A stretch of 64,000 bases of DNA from Diphasiastrum complanatum (GCA_029204225.1 CM055113.1:8630364-8694363), one strand, 5' to 3'; positions 21,070 through 32,306 are shown, counted from the stretch's first letter. Made by a program: numbers and translations. The notes: a model not told the origin generated them from the letters alone.

Positions 21070-22149
21070 TTGCTGATGTTCGGAACAATAGCTCGCAGAG
21101 CGTACAGTCTATCATTCAGCTTTTGCCGCCGTTTCCGTTCTGATGCAAGATTTTTTGCGATAACTCTTTTTCCTCCCGGTCTGCGCGCTAACACATCTTT
21201 AATATCACACACAACATCACTTATATCTATCAAGTCTGCTGTGGATGCATCCATCTCTGAAGAGCTACCTTGATTTTGCAAACACTGCAGAGAAATTTCA
21301 CCAAGAGTATCAGGCAAAGAAGGAATATTCTGCAGATCTTCAGCTGCTGTATAGGCTTCTCCTAAATAATCACACTGGCTGCCATCCTGCACACTTGTAT
21401 TTGACTGCTCATAAGGGATGATGCTCAGGCTTCCTTGATCACAGTTAAGGTAGCAATCCTTCTCTATGGGCTCAGAAAAAGGCTCACAGTTCTGATGGTG
21501 CGTCCAATTCGCCTGGCCTGTTTCTGGAGGTGATCCAAAATCATCCCTTGCTTGTAGAAGATCGGAGAAGTCGCCATCGGAGAGTTCTTGCAAACTATCT
21601 GGTGGTAAGTCTGAACTTCTCTTCTTTGTGGTAAGATCTATCTCCTCAGCTGCTGGTGGAATGATCTGCATTGCATCCATAAAATCGTCATCTGCTTCTA
21701 ATAAAGCATTTAAACCTGACAAAGTGTCAGCCAGATCATCAGAATCGAAAGGCGAAGACTGGAACTGGCATTGTGATAACGGCTCGGAAGATTGATCTCC
21801 ATCAAATGGACTCTCCGTAAAATGGCGAGTATCAATTGTTGTCTGCATACAAATACACAACAACACCGCTCAAACCCAAGAAACTACATCTAAATTTCAT
21901 CATTTGTTTTGTAGCCGATTAATCTTGAATGTCTGAGCTAAAATTTAAACCTGAAACTGAAGCTGACAAAATGCATGACCATTTGAAATCCCAACGCCAA
22001 AACTACCAGGAAAGTTAATGGGAAGCTGGACTCACTTTCAATTCAAGGACTTCTTCTAGATCCCATTCTGCATCTGAGCTAGTCTCTTCAGAACAATCAT
22101 CTGCACAAATACCTTCAACCTGCATTCGGGCACGCTTCATCCTCCCCAT
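19729..22149 (-). CDS. bHLH transcription factor with C-terminal ACT-like domain (DYT1/AMS/FIT-like group)
   Basis: Five coding exons join in phase on the minus strand: 22149-22036, 21842-21069, 20952-20659, 20125-19955 and 19806-19729, giving about 476 residues. The donors at 22035, 21068 and 20658 are GTGAGT, GTGAGA and GTGAAC; the acceptors are TGCAG, GGCAG and CGCAG. The exon 4 donor (GTTTTC) and exon 5 acceptor (CTGCAG) are less certain; otherwise exon 4 runs to a stop at 19904. The long N-terminal half is acidic and Ser/Gln-rich. The bHLH domain spans about residues 267-325: basic N-L-A-S-E-R-K-R-R, helix 1 K-L-N-D-R-L-Y-A-L-R, loop V-P-N-I-S-K, helix 2 M-D-K-A-S-I-V-A-D-A-I. A Ser-rich spacer leads to an ACT-like fold (L-C-E-L-L-R-G-L, then I-D-I-L-N-A-S-L). 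E and R that read E-boxes are present, but the usual H is N, as I recall for DYT1/AMS-type proteins. Such proteins act in the nucleus as dimers. The start is the first ATG after an upstream in-frame TGA (22204-22206). No symbol is assigned because orthology cannot be judged by eye. Confidence 0.85.
21020..21066. repeat. (TC/GA)n microsatellite in bHLH intron 2
   Basis: 47 bp of pure dinucleotide repeat lies inside the 116-bp intron between exons 2 and 3. On the sense strand it begins right at the splice donor: the exon end AAG is followed by GTGAGAGAGAGA, so positions +3 onward of the donor are part of the repeat. Confidence 0.9.
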
Positions 22150-22520
22150 TCTACCCCAGCTCTCACAACTATTATCACAGCAATGTTCAGAAATTTCTAT
22201 CACTCAGTTGTGCTATTGAAGACGTACATCAATACCCACTAAACTTACAGGTTACGATCACGAAGCTTCACACCAGCATCCTCTCAATCAGAAACAACAA
22301 CTCTATCTGGCATCTGCAATAAGAGCATCAGATTGCTTTCAGGCGTTGTACCGAGAGCACTGGCTGCTCCTCTGCACAATTCTTGACTACCAAGTCCTCA
22401 GCCAGGGCTGAGAGACTAATGGCAGCTGAATTGTTTCCTAGATCCTGCTTATTAATATTTAAGATTCCGAAGTAAACAAAAACGTAGCTAGATAATAAAG
22501 TTATAGCATAGCTAAGCAAA
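22150..22520 (-). other. putative spliced 5' UTR of the bHLH gene
   Basis: Upstream of the start codon the sense strand shows TTGCAG (acceptor-like, near 22314) and CCTGTAAGT (donor-like, near 22248). The piece between them has stops in all frames, so a noncoding exon is possible. A further open piece at 22440-22328 (minus) has no recognised motif and could be another leader exon or chance. Confidence 0.3.
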
Positions 22521-25030
22521 TACAGCTAATAATGAAGTAAGAGTGTTAAGTAATTGGTGAGATACCAGGTACTGGATTTCATCCTATTTGACTTTTTCCT
22601 GATGTGTGCTTCCTTTTTCTTCATTTAACATTCTAGAATCCAGTTTTTGGGCACTGGGCAGTCTGGGTCTGGCTTGGGTGAGATAGATTCTACCGTCATA
22701 GATTTTCCTACAGCTAATAAAGGTGGCTTTGGAAACTAGTATTACTGGGTTGAACCAATAAAAGTGGCCTTGGAAATTTCTGTAATTGGGTTGGAGTACA
22801 CTCAGGGCCAGGGCCAGTACAGAATTGAGATTGCTTCCTTTCAATATGCAAGGTGTTTTGCTCTCTTGTCACTTGAGTGCGAAGTTGAAAATATCCTACA
22901 CATGAGTACATATTACAAATACAAACTCAGTGCTCGTAACAAAAACTTAGAAATACAAACGTGCTGATTTTTAAAATCTACATTTTACCCCTTAGTTTCA
23001 GATTTGTAGGTTTTTCACTTGTCAAAAGCTAGCTAGTCTTTTAACAACTTCATTCAAATGTTCTAGGTTTTTTATCTTAAGAAATGTTTTTAGAAATAGA
23101 GCTTGCTCCTGAATAGAGTTAGTGCTTGTAAACCCGACCAACTCTATTCACGGCCAAGCAGACCTACAACATTAAATTGAAGTCGACAAAAAATTGGCTA
23201 ATATTTGACAAGTGAAATACCTACAATTATGAAATCAAGCGGTAAACTGTAAATTTCAACAATTTGCATGTTTGTGTTTGTGAGTTTTTGCGAGTCATAC
23301 AAAGCTGTAGTTTCAATCAAGCTCCCCCTTGGCAACCATCCATAGTAGTGGGGAAAGCATGATGCCATTCATGGGTAGTCCCATATCTAATGCCAAAAGT
23401 GTATTTATCTTCATTATTTATTATTTCCTGAAAATTTCTAGGGATTTGGTAGAATAATGACCATCCACCATTGATTGACCATCTCACATTGGATGTCTAC
23501 AAGAACATTCTTCCAAAATGTTTCATGCTTAGGTGTCAATCTATGAGTGGCTTTCAACATGAGAGTTTAATGGGTGGAAGGTTTAAATTCTTAGAAAGCA
23601 ACATTTCTTGAAAGTGACTACAAAATAAAACATAATTAACAAGCACTTAGCATTATGTATAGTACAAGAAGGTTAATTCTTGGTTATGACATATATATGT
23701 AACATTATCATACATGGGAGCTTACGCTTATAACTTCTTGTACTTACATCATCATTTTAAGGAGCCCCTTTATGTCTAGTAACTAGGCTCCATCAATGTC
23801 TATGCATTATAAAAACCAAACTTTTTATTATGTCATAGTTTTGAACTTTAAAAGGACCATTTTCATGACTGGCCCATTGGCCTCTTGGACTAGGTGTAGA
23901 AGCCTTCCCAACCCATCATGTACCTTGAGTTGAACTTTAAAGAAAAGCATTTTCATTTCAACCTTCCCAAAAATAAAAGGTCAATTGAATGGACTTGATG
24001 TAAGATTGTTTATCTTTCAAACTTCAAGAGAGTATTGAGTGCTTCAAGACATGTAATTGAATATGGTGGACAAGCTGAATATTCTTTTAGATCAAAGTAG
24101 AAGATGACTATTCCATTATATACCAAATGTAGGGAGATTAAAAGATACCAGAGTAAATGATCAATTAAGAGAATTTAGAAATAAGAAGTCTTTTTTTTTT
24201 GTGGTAGACCCAATTAACGTCTACTACATGTAAGTTTTCAGCCTTGTTGTCTACGATGAACTTATGTGCTTGCAAATTGCTAAGAAAAGAAGCCCTTACA
24301 TCAAAGTTGCAACCAAGCAATAGAAAGAGATAGCCCCATCCCATGATGTGCATCTTCGTTCTCTTCATATATCAAGGCAGAGAAATTAGAATATTGTTAT
24401 GATGAATTAGAACAAGGAAGTGCCGCTAATTCAAAGTCGAAACTCATTTTGTCACTAATTCTAGAAAATCCACTGATCTTTGCAAATCTACTGATGCATG
24501 ATGAGGGAGCTTTTCTTTTATTTGGAATAAGCCCACATATCAAGTTAATCTACATCGATCTAAATCCAAAATATTGTGAATTCCAAGAAACTTCTTACGA
24601 CGTTCAGGATGTTGACATTGAAACTAGTGGACATCAAGACCCTCATCCTTCACATGAAATGTGTGGTTCTCATTCGATGCTAATAACCACAAGTGCAATA
24701 GGTTCAATATGTAAGCTAGAGCCAAAATCAACGAGAAGTACATATTTTCGAAAAATTGTTTTGACTTTGATAATATCATACAAGTTCCAAAATAACTGTT
24801 ACAAAATGGATCGAATGATTTTTCTAGATACATTGTTTTTAACTTGTTCTTGTAAGAATCAGAACCTACTAACTATATATGTATCAAATATGTATTTCTT
24901 CAACACTAAATTAATGTACTTGGTGAACATCATGATACTATTTCATAAAAGAAAGAAGTAATACTATTATCTTAAGTTCAGTAGTAGTTTTGTACTAAAC
25001 CTTTGTTATATCGCTGTATGCATTGGCTAA
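22521..25030. other. noncoding stretch upstream of the bHLH gene
   Basis: It contains the bHLH promoter region at its left end. Short frames at 24165-24368 (-) and 24449-24961 (+) have no recognisable domain and look like chance or very old repeats. No TE ends, RNA genes or simple repeats stand out. Confidence 0.35.
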
Positions 25031-25075
25031 AAAACCATCATGGTCAATGTCATAAAAAAAGGTTTCTACCTATAG

Positions 25076-26030
25076 TTGAAAGAGAGGCATGGATTCTTAT
25101 ATAGACTAACTCATTGTTATTCTGACACTAGTCAAGCCTTGAAAACCTCTATTCTTGTCAATAAGGCATTACTTTGGCATTATAGATTAGAACACTTGAA
25201 TCATACATCTGTGTCGAACATGTCCAGACAATCCCTAGCACTCGACCTCGATTATCCAACCAATAAAGTTGACCTCCCTGTCTGTCAAAGCTGCATCCTT
25301 GGAAAACAGACCAGGATTCCTTTTAGATCGAGTTATAGGCATGCATCAAAAGATGTTCTAGATGTGGTTCATTCAGATATATGTGATCCAATGCAAACCC
25401 TAGCAACTACAACATGATGAAAATAAGCAGCTTAACTCATTTCCCAGAAGATCACAAGAGAACACAAACCACTTATAAGGTATATCGACGAGTCTACAAC
25501 TTATCTTGTTCAAGAGCCGACTACTATTGAAGAGGCGCTTAGTTATCCCGATTCCAATCTTTGGAAAGAAGCTATGGATAAAGAATATTCATCTCTTATC
25601 AAGAACCAGACTTAGACTATTGTCGAATTGTCTGCCAACAGGAATCTAGTTGATTGAAAATGGATATTCAAAATCAAATACAAGGCAGATTGAAGCATTG
25701 ATCAAAGAAAAGCTCAACTTTCCTCGAGAGGATTTTCTCAGGTACATAATGTAGACTACATTGAGACTTTTAGTCCAGTAGTTAAACATTTTTCAATCAG
25801 ACTTCTGTTGTCATTTGTTGTTGGAGCAGATTTAGAGGTACATCAAATGTATGTACAGAAAACATATCTTAATGGAGTTATCGAAGAAGATATTTACATG
25901 ATGCAACTCGAAGGTCATAATATCAAAGGCAAACAGAATCATGTATGTAAACTCCACATAGCACTTAGTCAGTGTAGTCGATACCGTACTTCTGAGAAAA
26001 TCCCTTCGCTACAAGTCTGGCTTTATATCA
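25076..26030 (+). pseudogene. copia fragment P25: pre-integrase joined to reverse transcriptase
   Basis: Frame 25076-25417 has pre-integrase landmarks W-H-Y-R-L-E-H-L-N, C-Q-S-C-I-L-G-K-Q and V-V-H-S-D-I-C (start of the integrase core). The core is then missing and RT begins near 25500 after a frame change: T-I-E-E-A-L, W-K-E-A-M-D-K-E, K-W-I-F-K-I-K-Y, Y-I-E-T-F-S-P-V-V-K and L-N-G-V-I-E-E-D-I-Y. Stops are frequent. The piece ends near 26030, against the minus-strand fragment M3. RT residues resemble those of M4 (38.6-43.7 kb), so P25 and M4 are probably one family in opposite orientations. Confidence 0.7.
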
Positions 26031-26049
26031 CGAAACATTTCCATTTGGT

Positions 26050-27475
26050 CCATACTTCAACTTGTATACTCATTTGCATTGCAGGGTCTTTCACTTGTCT
26101 GGTATCGGCTGTAGTGTCCACACCTCATTCTTCTTCATGGATTCAATTTTTTCATTCATGGCTTGGATCCATTTGTCCTTGTTTGGACTGTCGATGGCTT
26201 GCTCGAAGGTTTGTGGTTCAGCACTGAGTCCACAGAACTCTTCGGATGTCGAAGCCGAGCAGCTTGACACAAATTTGACATGAATATGGCTGGTTCTCTT
26301 CATTCTCTTGTCAATCTTCTGGGAGATTTTTCAGGTACTGCAATGTCCTTGCCTTTGGTTGGGTCAGAAACCATTTTGATTTACAAGCGTTCTAGCTGCA
26401 GGCATGTTTGCTATCCTTTTTTTGTTTGATTTGTCGCTCGGCTAATGTGGGATACGAGCATCTTCATCTAAGTGTTTAGGTTCTACTCCCTCTGTCATAG
26501 TTGACAGGTCGTAATACTGCTTTCCTAAGACCTCATAGCTGGCTAAATCATCATCGGCCATTGTTCTAGTCTCATCGAACTTGATGTCTCTGACTATCTT
26601 CACTTGATTTGTCTCTGGCTTGTAGATCGTGTAGTATGACGAATGGTTGTCATACCTGAAGAAGTATCCTTATTAGACTTTCTCATTGAGCTTCTTTCGA
26701 AGCTTGTCCGAAACATGTGCATAAGCTGCACAGCCAAAGATCCGAACGTGCATCAGATTGGGCTTTCTACCCCGCCATAGTTTCTACTCCTCCATGCTGG
26801 CTTGTTTGATACAATGCCATTGGATTTATGTGGCATAGTCTTCTGTGCCATAGAACATCTATAGATTCATGAGCTTGGTGTGCTTGATCTGTTGGTAGGC
26901 ATACCTTCAGATGATACAAGTTGTCTTTTTGTCTTCCTTGTGTAATCAGTGTGTTGGTGCTGGCATCAACGACATTGCATGTTTCGTTTGAAAACATCAT
27001 GCACATCCCAACGTCTGCTATTCTTGCAATTGAGAGCAAGTCTTGCTATAGTGTGGGTACGAATAGAACATCGTGTAATCTTTGGTCTTTGCCATTTGTG
27101 TTGAGCCATAGCAAACCAGTGCCATTCACTTGATGTTCCGATCCGTCTCCAAGAACTATGTATCTGGATGGATTTGTATTTCGAAAGTCAGCCATTATTC
27201 GTCTGGATGTGACAAAGTGAGAGGTTGCTCCTGAGTCAAGGATCATCTCTTGTATGTCAGACGTTGAGGTTGCACACATATCTACATAGAGGTAGGCTGT
27301 CAAATTTCCATTGTTTGGCCTTTCTTTGCCCATCTTCGAGCTTTCAAGCTCATCAACGTAGGACGAACTGTTGTTGTTCTCTCATTTGCCTTGAGACCAC
27401 TTGTTCTTCGACTTCTGATAACAGTCCATGGCTGCATGCCCTTTCTTGTGGCAATGGATACATTCGATCTTCGGA
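26050..27475 (-). pseudogene. copia fragment M3: zinc knuckle to RT N-terminus (broken)
   Basis: Minus strand: knuckle C-I-H-C-H-K-K-G-H-A-A-M-D-C near 27440; protease with intact I-L-D-S-G-A-T-S-H-F; L-S-I-A-R-I; pre-integrase H-R-R-L-C-H-I-N ending at Y-Q-T-S-Q-H-G-G. There the sequence jumps to R-K-P-N-L, H-V-R-I-F-G-C, so the whole integrase core is deleted. A linker and the RT start (F-E-Q-A-I-D, K-W-I-Q-A-M, V-W-T-L-Q-P) end near 26050. Same family as M1 and M2. Confidence 0.75.
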
Positions 27476-28032
27476 TTCAGGGACCATCATCAAGTCAAAA
27501 GCCAAGGAGAACATCAAGGGAAAGACAAATGCCTTCAAGGCTCACTTATGATGAGAAGGTAAGCAAGTGAAAGTGACTCAGTTTACATTTCTCACATTTT
27601 TTGCTGAATCTTCTTATGTAGATGGAGCTATGCAAGTGGATGGATGTTTTCATGATTTTATAGCAATTAATGAATCTGGAAAACAAATTTTGTTCTATGG
27701 CTTTGATGGTCAAGTTGATGATCAAGAGGTTGATCTCAAAGTGCTTCAACAAGGCAAAAGGAAAGCTGGCAATTTAATGCTAGTCAAGAGCATCAAAGGA
27801 GAGTCAATTGGCATAGATGTTTTGGATCTGTTTTTGCAGGTTATTGAAGACTCAAGTAAGGTTAAAGGAGCATCAAGGAAGTGTTGTTCAAGTTTACTTT
27901 ACTTGTTGCATCTAATGTTTGAGCATCTTTATGTGGATGTGTGCAAATTGTCAAGATATGGTAAAACTAGCTATATTCATGTTATGGATGTTTCTGATGT
28001 GTATATGAATAGTTGTGAATTCTCTACAATTC
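27476..28032 (+). other. open stretch of unknown origin
   Basis: A plus-strand frame stays open from about 27550 to 28067 but has no ATG until codon 22 and no recognised motif. Its last 12 codons lie inside the G1 LTR, so it was cut by that insertion if it was ever coding. Confidence 0.25.
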
Positions 28033-28718
28033 TGTTGGAGGGTTTGCGGATATCAAGGCAACCCTAATTAGTTATTCATTTATTAGAAGTTAATAAGTGA
28101 GAGGGGTGTAAGTCCAACCTGATGATCACATAGTTATTTGATTAGTTAGAAGTTAATAAAAGGACTTTAGGCCTTTTTACGAGAATTCAATGTCGCAAGG
28201 CCTAATAATCAAGTTAGTGAATAAAAAGAGCTCCCTCCAAATTTCAAATAATAAGAGAGGTGGAAATTGGCTAATAGGATTTGAGGCCAAAGCCCTAAAA
28301 TCCACTATATATAGTGTGGTACTTTAAAATTCATTTTACATGTTCTTTTCAATAAAATAGTTTGAACCTTTTACAAGTTGAAATTGGATGTCCTTGCTCT
28401 TCTTTTAACTTTCTTCATCTCTCATATTTTATTTGGATCTTTATGTTTATTGGATTTGATAATTGTTGGGAATGACCATTGTTATACTTTTTGTGAGAGA
28501 AAAGAGAGAAAGAGAGAAAAGTAAGCTTTATGAATGCTTGAGTAGTGTTAATGGTTAGTTTTAGTTGTGGCATCATAAGCATGTGCTTGACTCTGAACTA
28601 CGCATTTGCTCCCATGGGAATGAATCTCCGCATGACAACATGTTAATCCTCTTCATCTTCTTTGATGCTTGACGTGCTTGGATCTAGGGTTGAAGGTGGA
28701 TAGGAAATACCCACTACA
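28033..28718 (+). repeat. 5' LTR of gypsy G1
   Basis: Runs from TGTTGGAGGG to ...CCACTACA, 686 bp, followed after two bases by the primer-binding site. A palindromic TATA box CACTATATATAGTG (about 28302-28315) and an AATAAA (about 28351) lie inside as promoter and poly(A) candidates. Its first ~200 bp recur at 30391. Confidence 0.8.
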
Positions 28719-28722
28719 ATTT

Positions 28723-28740
28723 TGGCACCATTGTCGGGGA
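28723..28740 (+). promoter_or_regulatory. primer-binding site of gypsy G1
   Basis: TGGCACCATTGTCGGGGA differs at three positions from the tRNA-Asp-type site TGGCGCCGTTGCCGGGGA known from Athila-like plant gypsy elements. It sits just after the LTR. Confidence 0.8.
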
Positions 28741-29828
28741 GCTATGCCAATTTTTCATTTTCAGCATGTTTTTTATCCATATTTAATTGTTAGCTTGTAT
28801 TTAGCATCTTGTCTTGGCATATTAGTGTTAAGATTATATTTTAGAGTTAATTTTGGAGAGAATTTTGTTTGGTTTATGTGGATTGCTTGCTTGGAATCTA
28901 TTTTGATGTTGAGCAAGGAAGGCCAGACAAATCACCATTCTTAAGATCCATTTGGACGTGAAGAAATTACAGAAACCACAAAAATCGATCATTTTTTTGC
29001 AATTGTGGTGACAAAAGAGAAAAAATCTTCATCAAATACTAATAACTTTCTGTTCCCTTGCAAACAACCTTCGCCGACTTTCAACCAAAACCGCCTTGAT
29101 GCAGTGAAGCTACAGTTTGAGGAGCGAAGATTACTGAAGAAAAACCACAGAAAAATCAAAAAAATCTCTAAGATCATAAAAATACTGAAAACCATCATTC
29201 GTCTCATCTATTGTTTATAGAACTGACCCAGATCTACTTATAGCCAGGTCGACGAAGGTTAATTTTAAAAGTAGAAGGCTAAAGTGACTGTCCACTAGTT
29301 GTTGGTAACCTTTTGATTAGTTCTTAGAGAGGAACTTTTGCTTGAGTCACAATCAATTCATCTTGTTAGTTTTGGTAACCAATAAGTAGGGCGAACATTA
29401 GGTCAAGGTTAGTTGTTATATTGAGTTATTTTTGTAAAAGAATTTTTTTTTTTGCAAAAATAACAATATCATTCTTGAACCTTTGTCGATTTGTCTGAGG
29501 TTTTCAAATTCAGTGATCCATGATTTTTGAGTTCGGCAAAGGTTACCTATATCTAGATCTATTAAAAAGTTCATTTGAACCCTCGCCAAGCTGCAAAAAA
29601 ATCATTGTTCACCAAAACAACCTTCGTCAATCCTACCCTAACTTCACTCTTGTTATATCTATCTATTGTCAAATAGATGAAGGTTAGTTTTTCTAGATTT
29701 GTTAGAAACAGCCAGTTAAGTAGTTTTTTTTTAATAAAAAATAGTATTGAAAGAACCCTCGCTGAGTTAACCTTTGCCAGTATTATTTTTGAGTTCCTGA
29801 TTTATTTGACCTAGCTATTGTCAAATTT
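28741..29828. other. G1 leader with iterated AACC(T/C)TCG motif
   Basis: A short frame at 29005-29220 is Lys-rich with no recognised domain. From 29060 to 29780 the motif AACC(T/C)T(C/T)G(C/T)C recurs about nine times in both orientations (near 29067, 29253, 29477, 29533, 29578, 29620, 29672, 29755 and 29769). No gag domain was identified. Confidence 0.4.
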
Positions 29829-30345
29829 GTGAAAGATTATTACAGTTTGGTACTGATTTTGAAAATTTCTTATTTCAAGACTGTTGATCATTTGATTCAG
29901 AGTAAGATGAACATTAATTTGGGAGTATTCTTGAAGTTGGTGCCTCAAGCCAAAGAAGTATTAGCCGAGAGATTGATAAAGACTGAACTGAAGGTCCAAC
30001 AAGAACTGCTATTTTGTGTTCGGATTTGAATATTCAAACGAAGTACTCAATGTAGGGGTAGTTTGGGAGAGTGAGAGAAGGAATATCACATTGTCAATAC
30101 AACATAAACAATTTATTCGAGAGGCAACCATGATAGATGGAGGTTCAGGAGCCTTATGTGCCAAATGGGATTTTACAAAGATGAAGCCTGCCAATTTTGC
30201 TATTAAGTTAGCTGATCAGACGACCTAAAGGTATAGTGGAAGATATACCAGTGACAATTGCGGGTATCCAATTTGTCATTACTTTCGTAGTAATGGACTT
30301 ACCAGACGCACCATCGTTTATCGCATACTGGGACATCAATCATTG
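29829..30345 (+). pseudogene. gypsy G1 gag end and aspartic protease (broken)
   Basis: The protease is recognised from M-I-D-G-G-S-G-A, then I-K-L-A-D-Q-T-T, G-I-V-E-D-I-P-V-T-I-A-G and F-V-V-M-D-L-P. This follows the usual order of plant gypsy retropepsin, D(S/T)G, then 'L.LAD.s', 'G...dv.V.v', 'F.V.D'. The active-site triplet reads D-G-G instead of D-(S/T)-G. A frameshift/stop occurs near 30228. Upstream codons from 29829 may be the gag C-terminus. Confidence 0.6.
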
Positions 30346-30390
30346 ACTTCTCGCAAGAAATCTAAGCGTAAAACAAAGGTTAACCCCTTA

Positions 30391-30586
30391 TGTTGGAGGG
30401 TTTGCAGATATCGAGACAACCCTAACCCTAGTAAATAAGTGAGAGAGATTTGACACCCTGCGTGTGAAGTCCAACCCGATGATCACATAGAGATTTGATT
30501 AATTGGAAAGTCACTAAAAGGACTTTAGGCCTTTTTGCAGGACTTTTAATGTCGCAAGGCCTAAATGTCAAGTTAGTGAATAAAGT
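30391..30586 (+). repeat. LTR fragment of G1 family between protease and RT
   Basis: Repeats the first ~200 bp of the 28033 LTR, starting TGTTGGAGGGTTTGCAGATATC-like and running to CAAGTTAGTGAATAAA. It then passes directly into RT coding sequence. Finding an LTR start here means either a second, truncated copy of the family has recombined in, or two elements have fused. Confidence 0.75.
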
Positions 30587-30593
30587 AGGGATA

Positions 30594-30917
30594 AAATAGC
30601 TTTGGCAATAGAACCTATGCTTATAAAGTTATGTTGTTTGGACTTTGTAATGCACCAAGTTCCTTTCAGTGAGTTATGCAATTTGCTTTTAAGGAGTATT
30701 TGTAAAAATTTATTTGGATGATCTTGGAGTCCATAGTTCTGATACAGACCATTTGGATCATTTGGAAAAAGTATTGAACGATGTCGTAAATACTAGATTT
30801 TCTAAAATCCAAAAAAATATCAAATGTGGATCAATCATGGAGTTGTTCTTGGCCATGTGATATTGAGACATGGAATTGCTATGGATTATTCCAAAATCAA
30901 GATTATTGTGGAATAAA
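30594..30917 (+). pseudogene. gypsy G1 reverse transcriptase, middle part
   Basis: Y-A-Y-K-V-M-L-F-G-L-C-N-A-P-S-S-F-Q is the gypsy RT block before the active site. The Y-x-D-D position is degraded by stops. After it come H-L-D-H-L-E-K-V-L and L-F-L-G-H-V, then H-G-I-A-M-D-Y-S-K-I-K-I-I-V-E, where the G2 LTR begins. Translation requires several frame changes. Confidence 0.75.
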
Positions 30918-31424
30918 TGTGTTGCGAGGGCATGGCATCCTGCCGCATAAGCCCATGGCCCAATGAGCACGCAAGCTTAAGTTGTAAATAAAATAAAATA
31001 GACTTGGGCCTTTGAATCAAAATAAAACTAGAGGCCCAAAGTCATTTTTAAACTTAGAGATTACTTTTTAGAGTCGGGTCCATATTGGGACTCACATGAA
31101 TCTTGTGAATTTCAATGTACTTTTTGTGGACCCTTGGATCAAGTTGGGTCCAAGATAAATGGATAGGATCAATGTAAATATTAGCCAATAGGATTTTGGG
31201 GCAAGGGCCTTCCCCATTTTATAAAAAGGCACCATTTGTACTCTATTCCATGCTTAATAGAGAGGAGGAGACTCTATCATTTTGAGAACTCAAGCATCCT
31301 CATTTGCTAATCACTCTTGCTTATGCTATTGTTGTGGTTTGCTTGTTGTTTCCATTTCCCATGCTTTTTGTTTATGCTAGTTAAGGTTTTTCCATAAGCA
31401 ATGAAATTGAGCATTTGAGCTAAC
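30918..31424 (+). repeat. 5' LTR of gypsy G2, 3'-truncated
   Basis: Nearly identical to 36499-37017 with a few base changes, but lacks the last ~67 bp and the primer-binding site. TTTTATAAAAAGG near 31217 is the probable TATA box. Confidence 0.8.
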
Positions 31425-31739
31425 GAGATGAATGTCACGGCAGTTCCGATGAAAGACAACAAGGACGAATCCACCAAAATGACAAAAAAGGGCAAAAAGA
31501 AGGTGTTGGATTCCTTGAAGTCAAACAGGATGGACTCAGATATAGTATGCTGAAAGAGGAATCTCGACGAGCTCCAGTTCACGAGATGTCTGAAACTTTC
31601 AAAAATTATACCTTGGATGACATGGTAATTATGATGTCGCAAGCCCAACGAGAACTTGATGAAAGTCAGGCACCAGCGGAACAAGTCTTCGAGGGACCTG
31701 CGCGAACACAATTGATAAAAAAATCATAAGGATACGAAG
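31425..31739 (+). other. G2 interior before integrase, unassigned
   Basis: Short plus-strand frames (Lys-rich, then D-D-M-V-I-M-M) have no recognised domain. This should be the join left by the deletion of gag-pol. Confidence 0.35.
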
Positions 31740-31745
31740 GAATAC

Positions 31746-32306
31746 TTGAGAAAGTGCAATGTGTGCCAAAGGGAAAGGAGACCAACGAGATTGAATTATG
31801 ACCTTCTGCACCCGGTCTTAGCCCAAGCACCATTCAAAAAGTGGGGATTGGATTACATCGGTCCAATTCACCCTGAATCAAGGAGTTCCCAAGCTCGATA
31901 TATAATCGTAGCCATGGACTATCTCACCAAGTGGGTTGAAGCCAAGGTAGTAAGAGTAGCTGATGCTAGGACCATTGCCAAGTTCCTTTATAAAAATATC
32001 AGTGTGTGCTTCGGATGCCCGGTGGAGCTAGTCAGCGATCGCGGGCATGCACTGGCAACTAAAAAAGAAAGACGCAAAGCGTGGCACGATCGCATGTTAC
32101 AAAAGAACGATCTTCGCTCGGGAGATCTGGTCCTAATGTATAAAACCAAGGCGATCAAAGGGAAATTAAAATTCACAGGCGAAGGTCCTTATCAGATCAA
32201 GGAAATTCTTAATCATGGAGCCGTGAATTTAGAGAAGCTAGATGGGACACTGTTCGATAAACCCATCAATGGTAGCCTTTTGCACAAGTATTGGCCATCG
32301 CAGTGA
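31746..32306 (+). pseudogene. gypsy G2 integrase with core deletion
   Basis: An open frame of 186 codons without its own ATG. It shows the last two cysteines of the zinc finger (C-N-V-C), catalytic D in W-G-L-D-Y-I-G-P (residue 36), the Tat/Athila-like block D-Y-L-T-K-W-V-E-A-K, the second catalytic D in L-V-S-D-R-G (residue 98), and then an abrupt jump into the C-terminal part (D-L-V-L-M-Y, G-S-L-L-H-K-Y-W). The segment with the third catalytic residue E is gone, with the frame preserved. The protein cannot integrate DNA. Confidence 0.8.

Noticed and set aside
22150-22203. Extension of the bHLH start to 22203
   Set aside because: The codon at 22203 is GTG and is preceded by an in-frame TGA. 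A plant gene should start at an ATG, the first being 22149.
24449-24961. 170-codon plus-strand frame
   Set aside because: No domain, low-complexity hydrophobic end, no linked signals. Kept only as part of the noncoding stretch.
27567-28067. 166-codon frame as a host gene
   Set aside because: No ATG until codon 22, no motif, and the 3' end lies in the G1 LTR.
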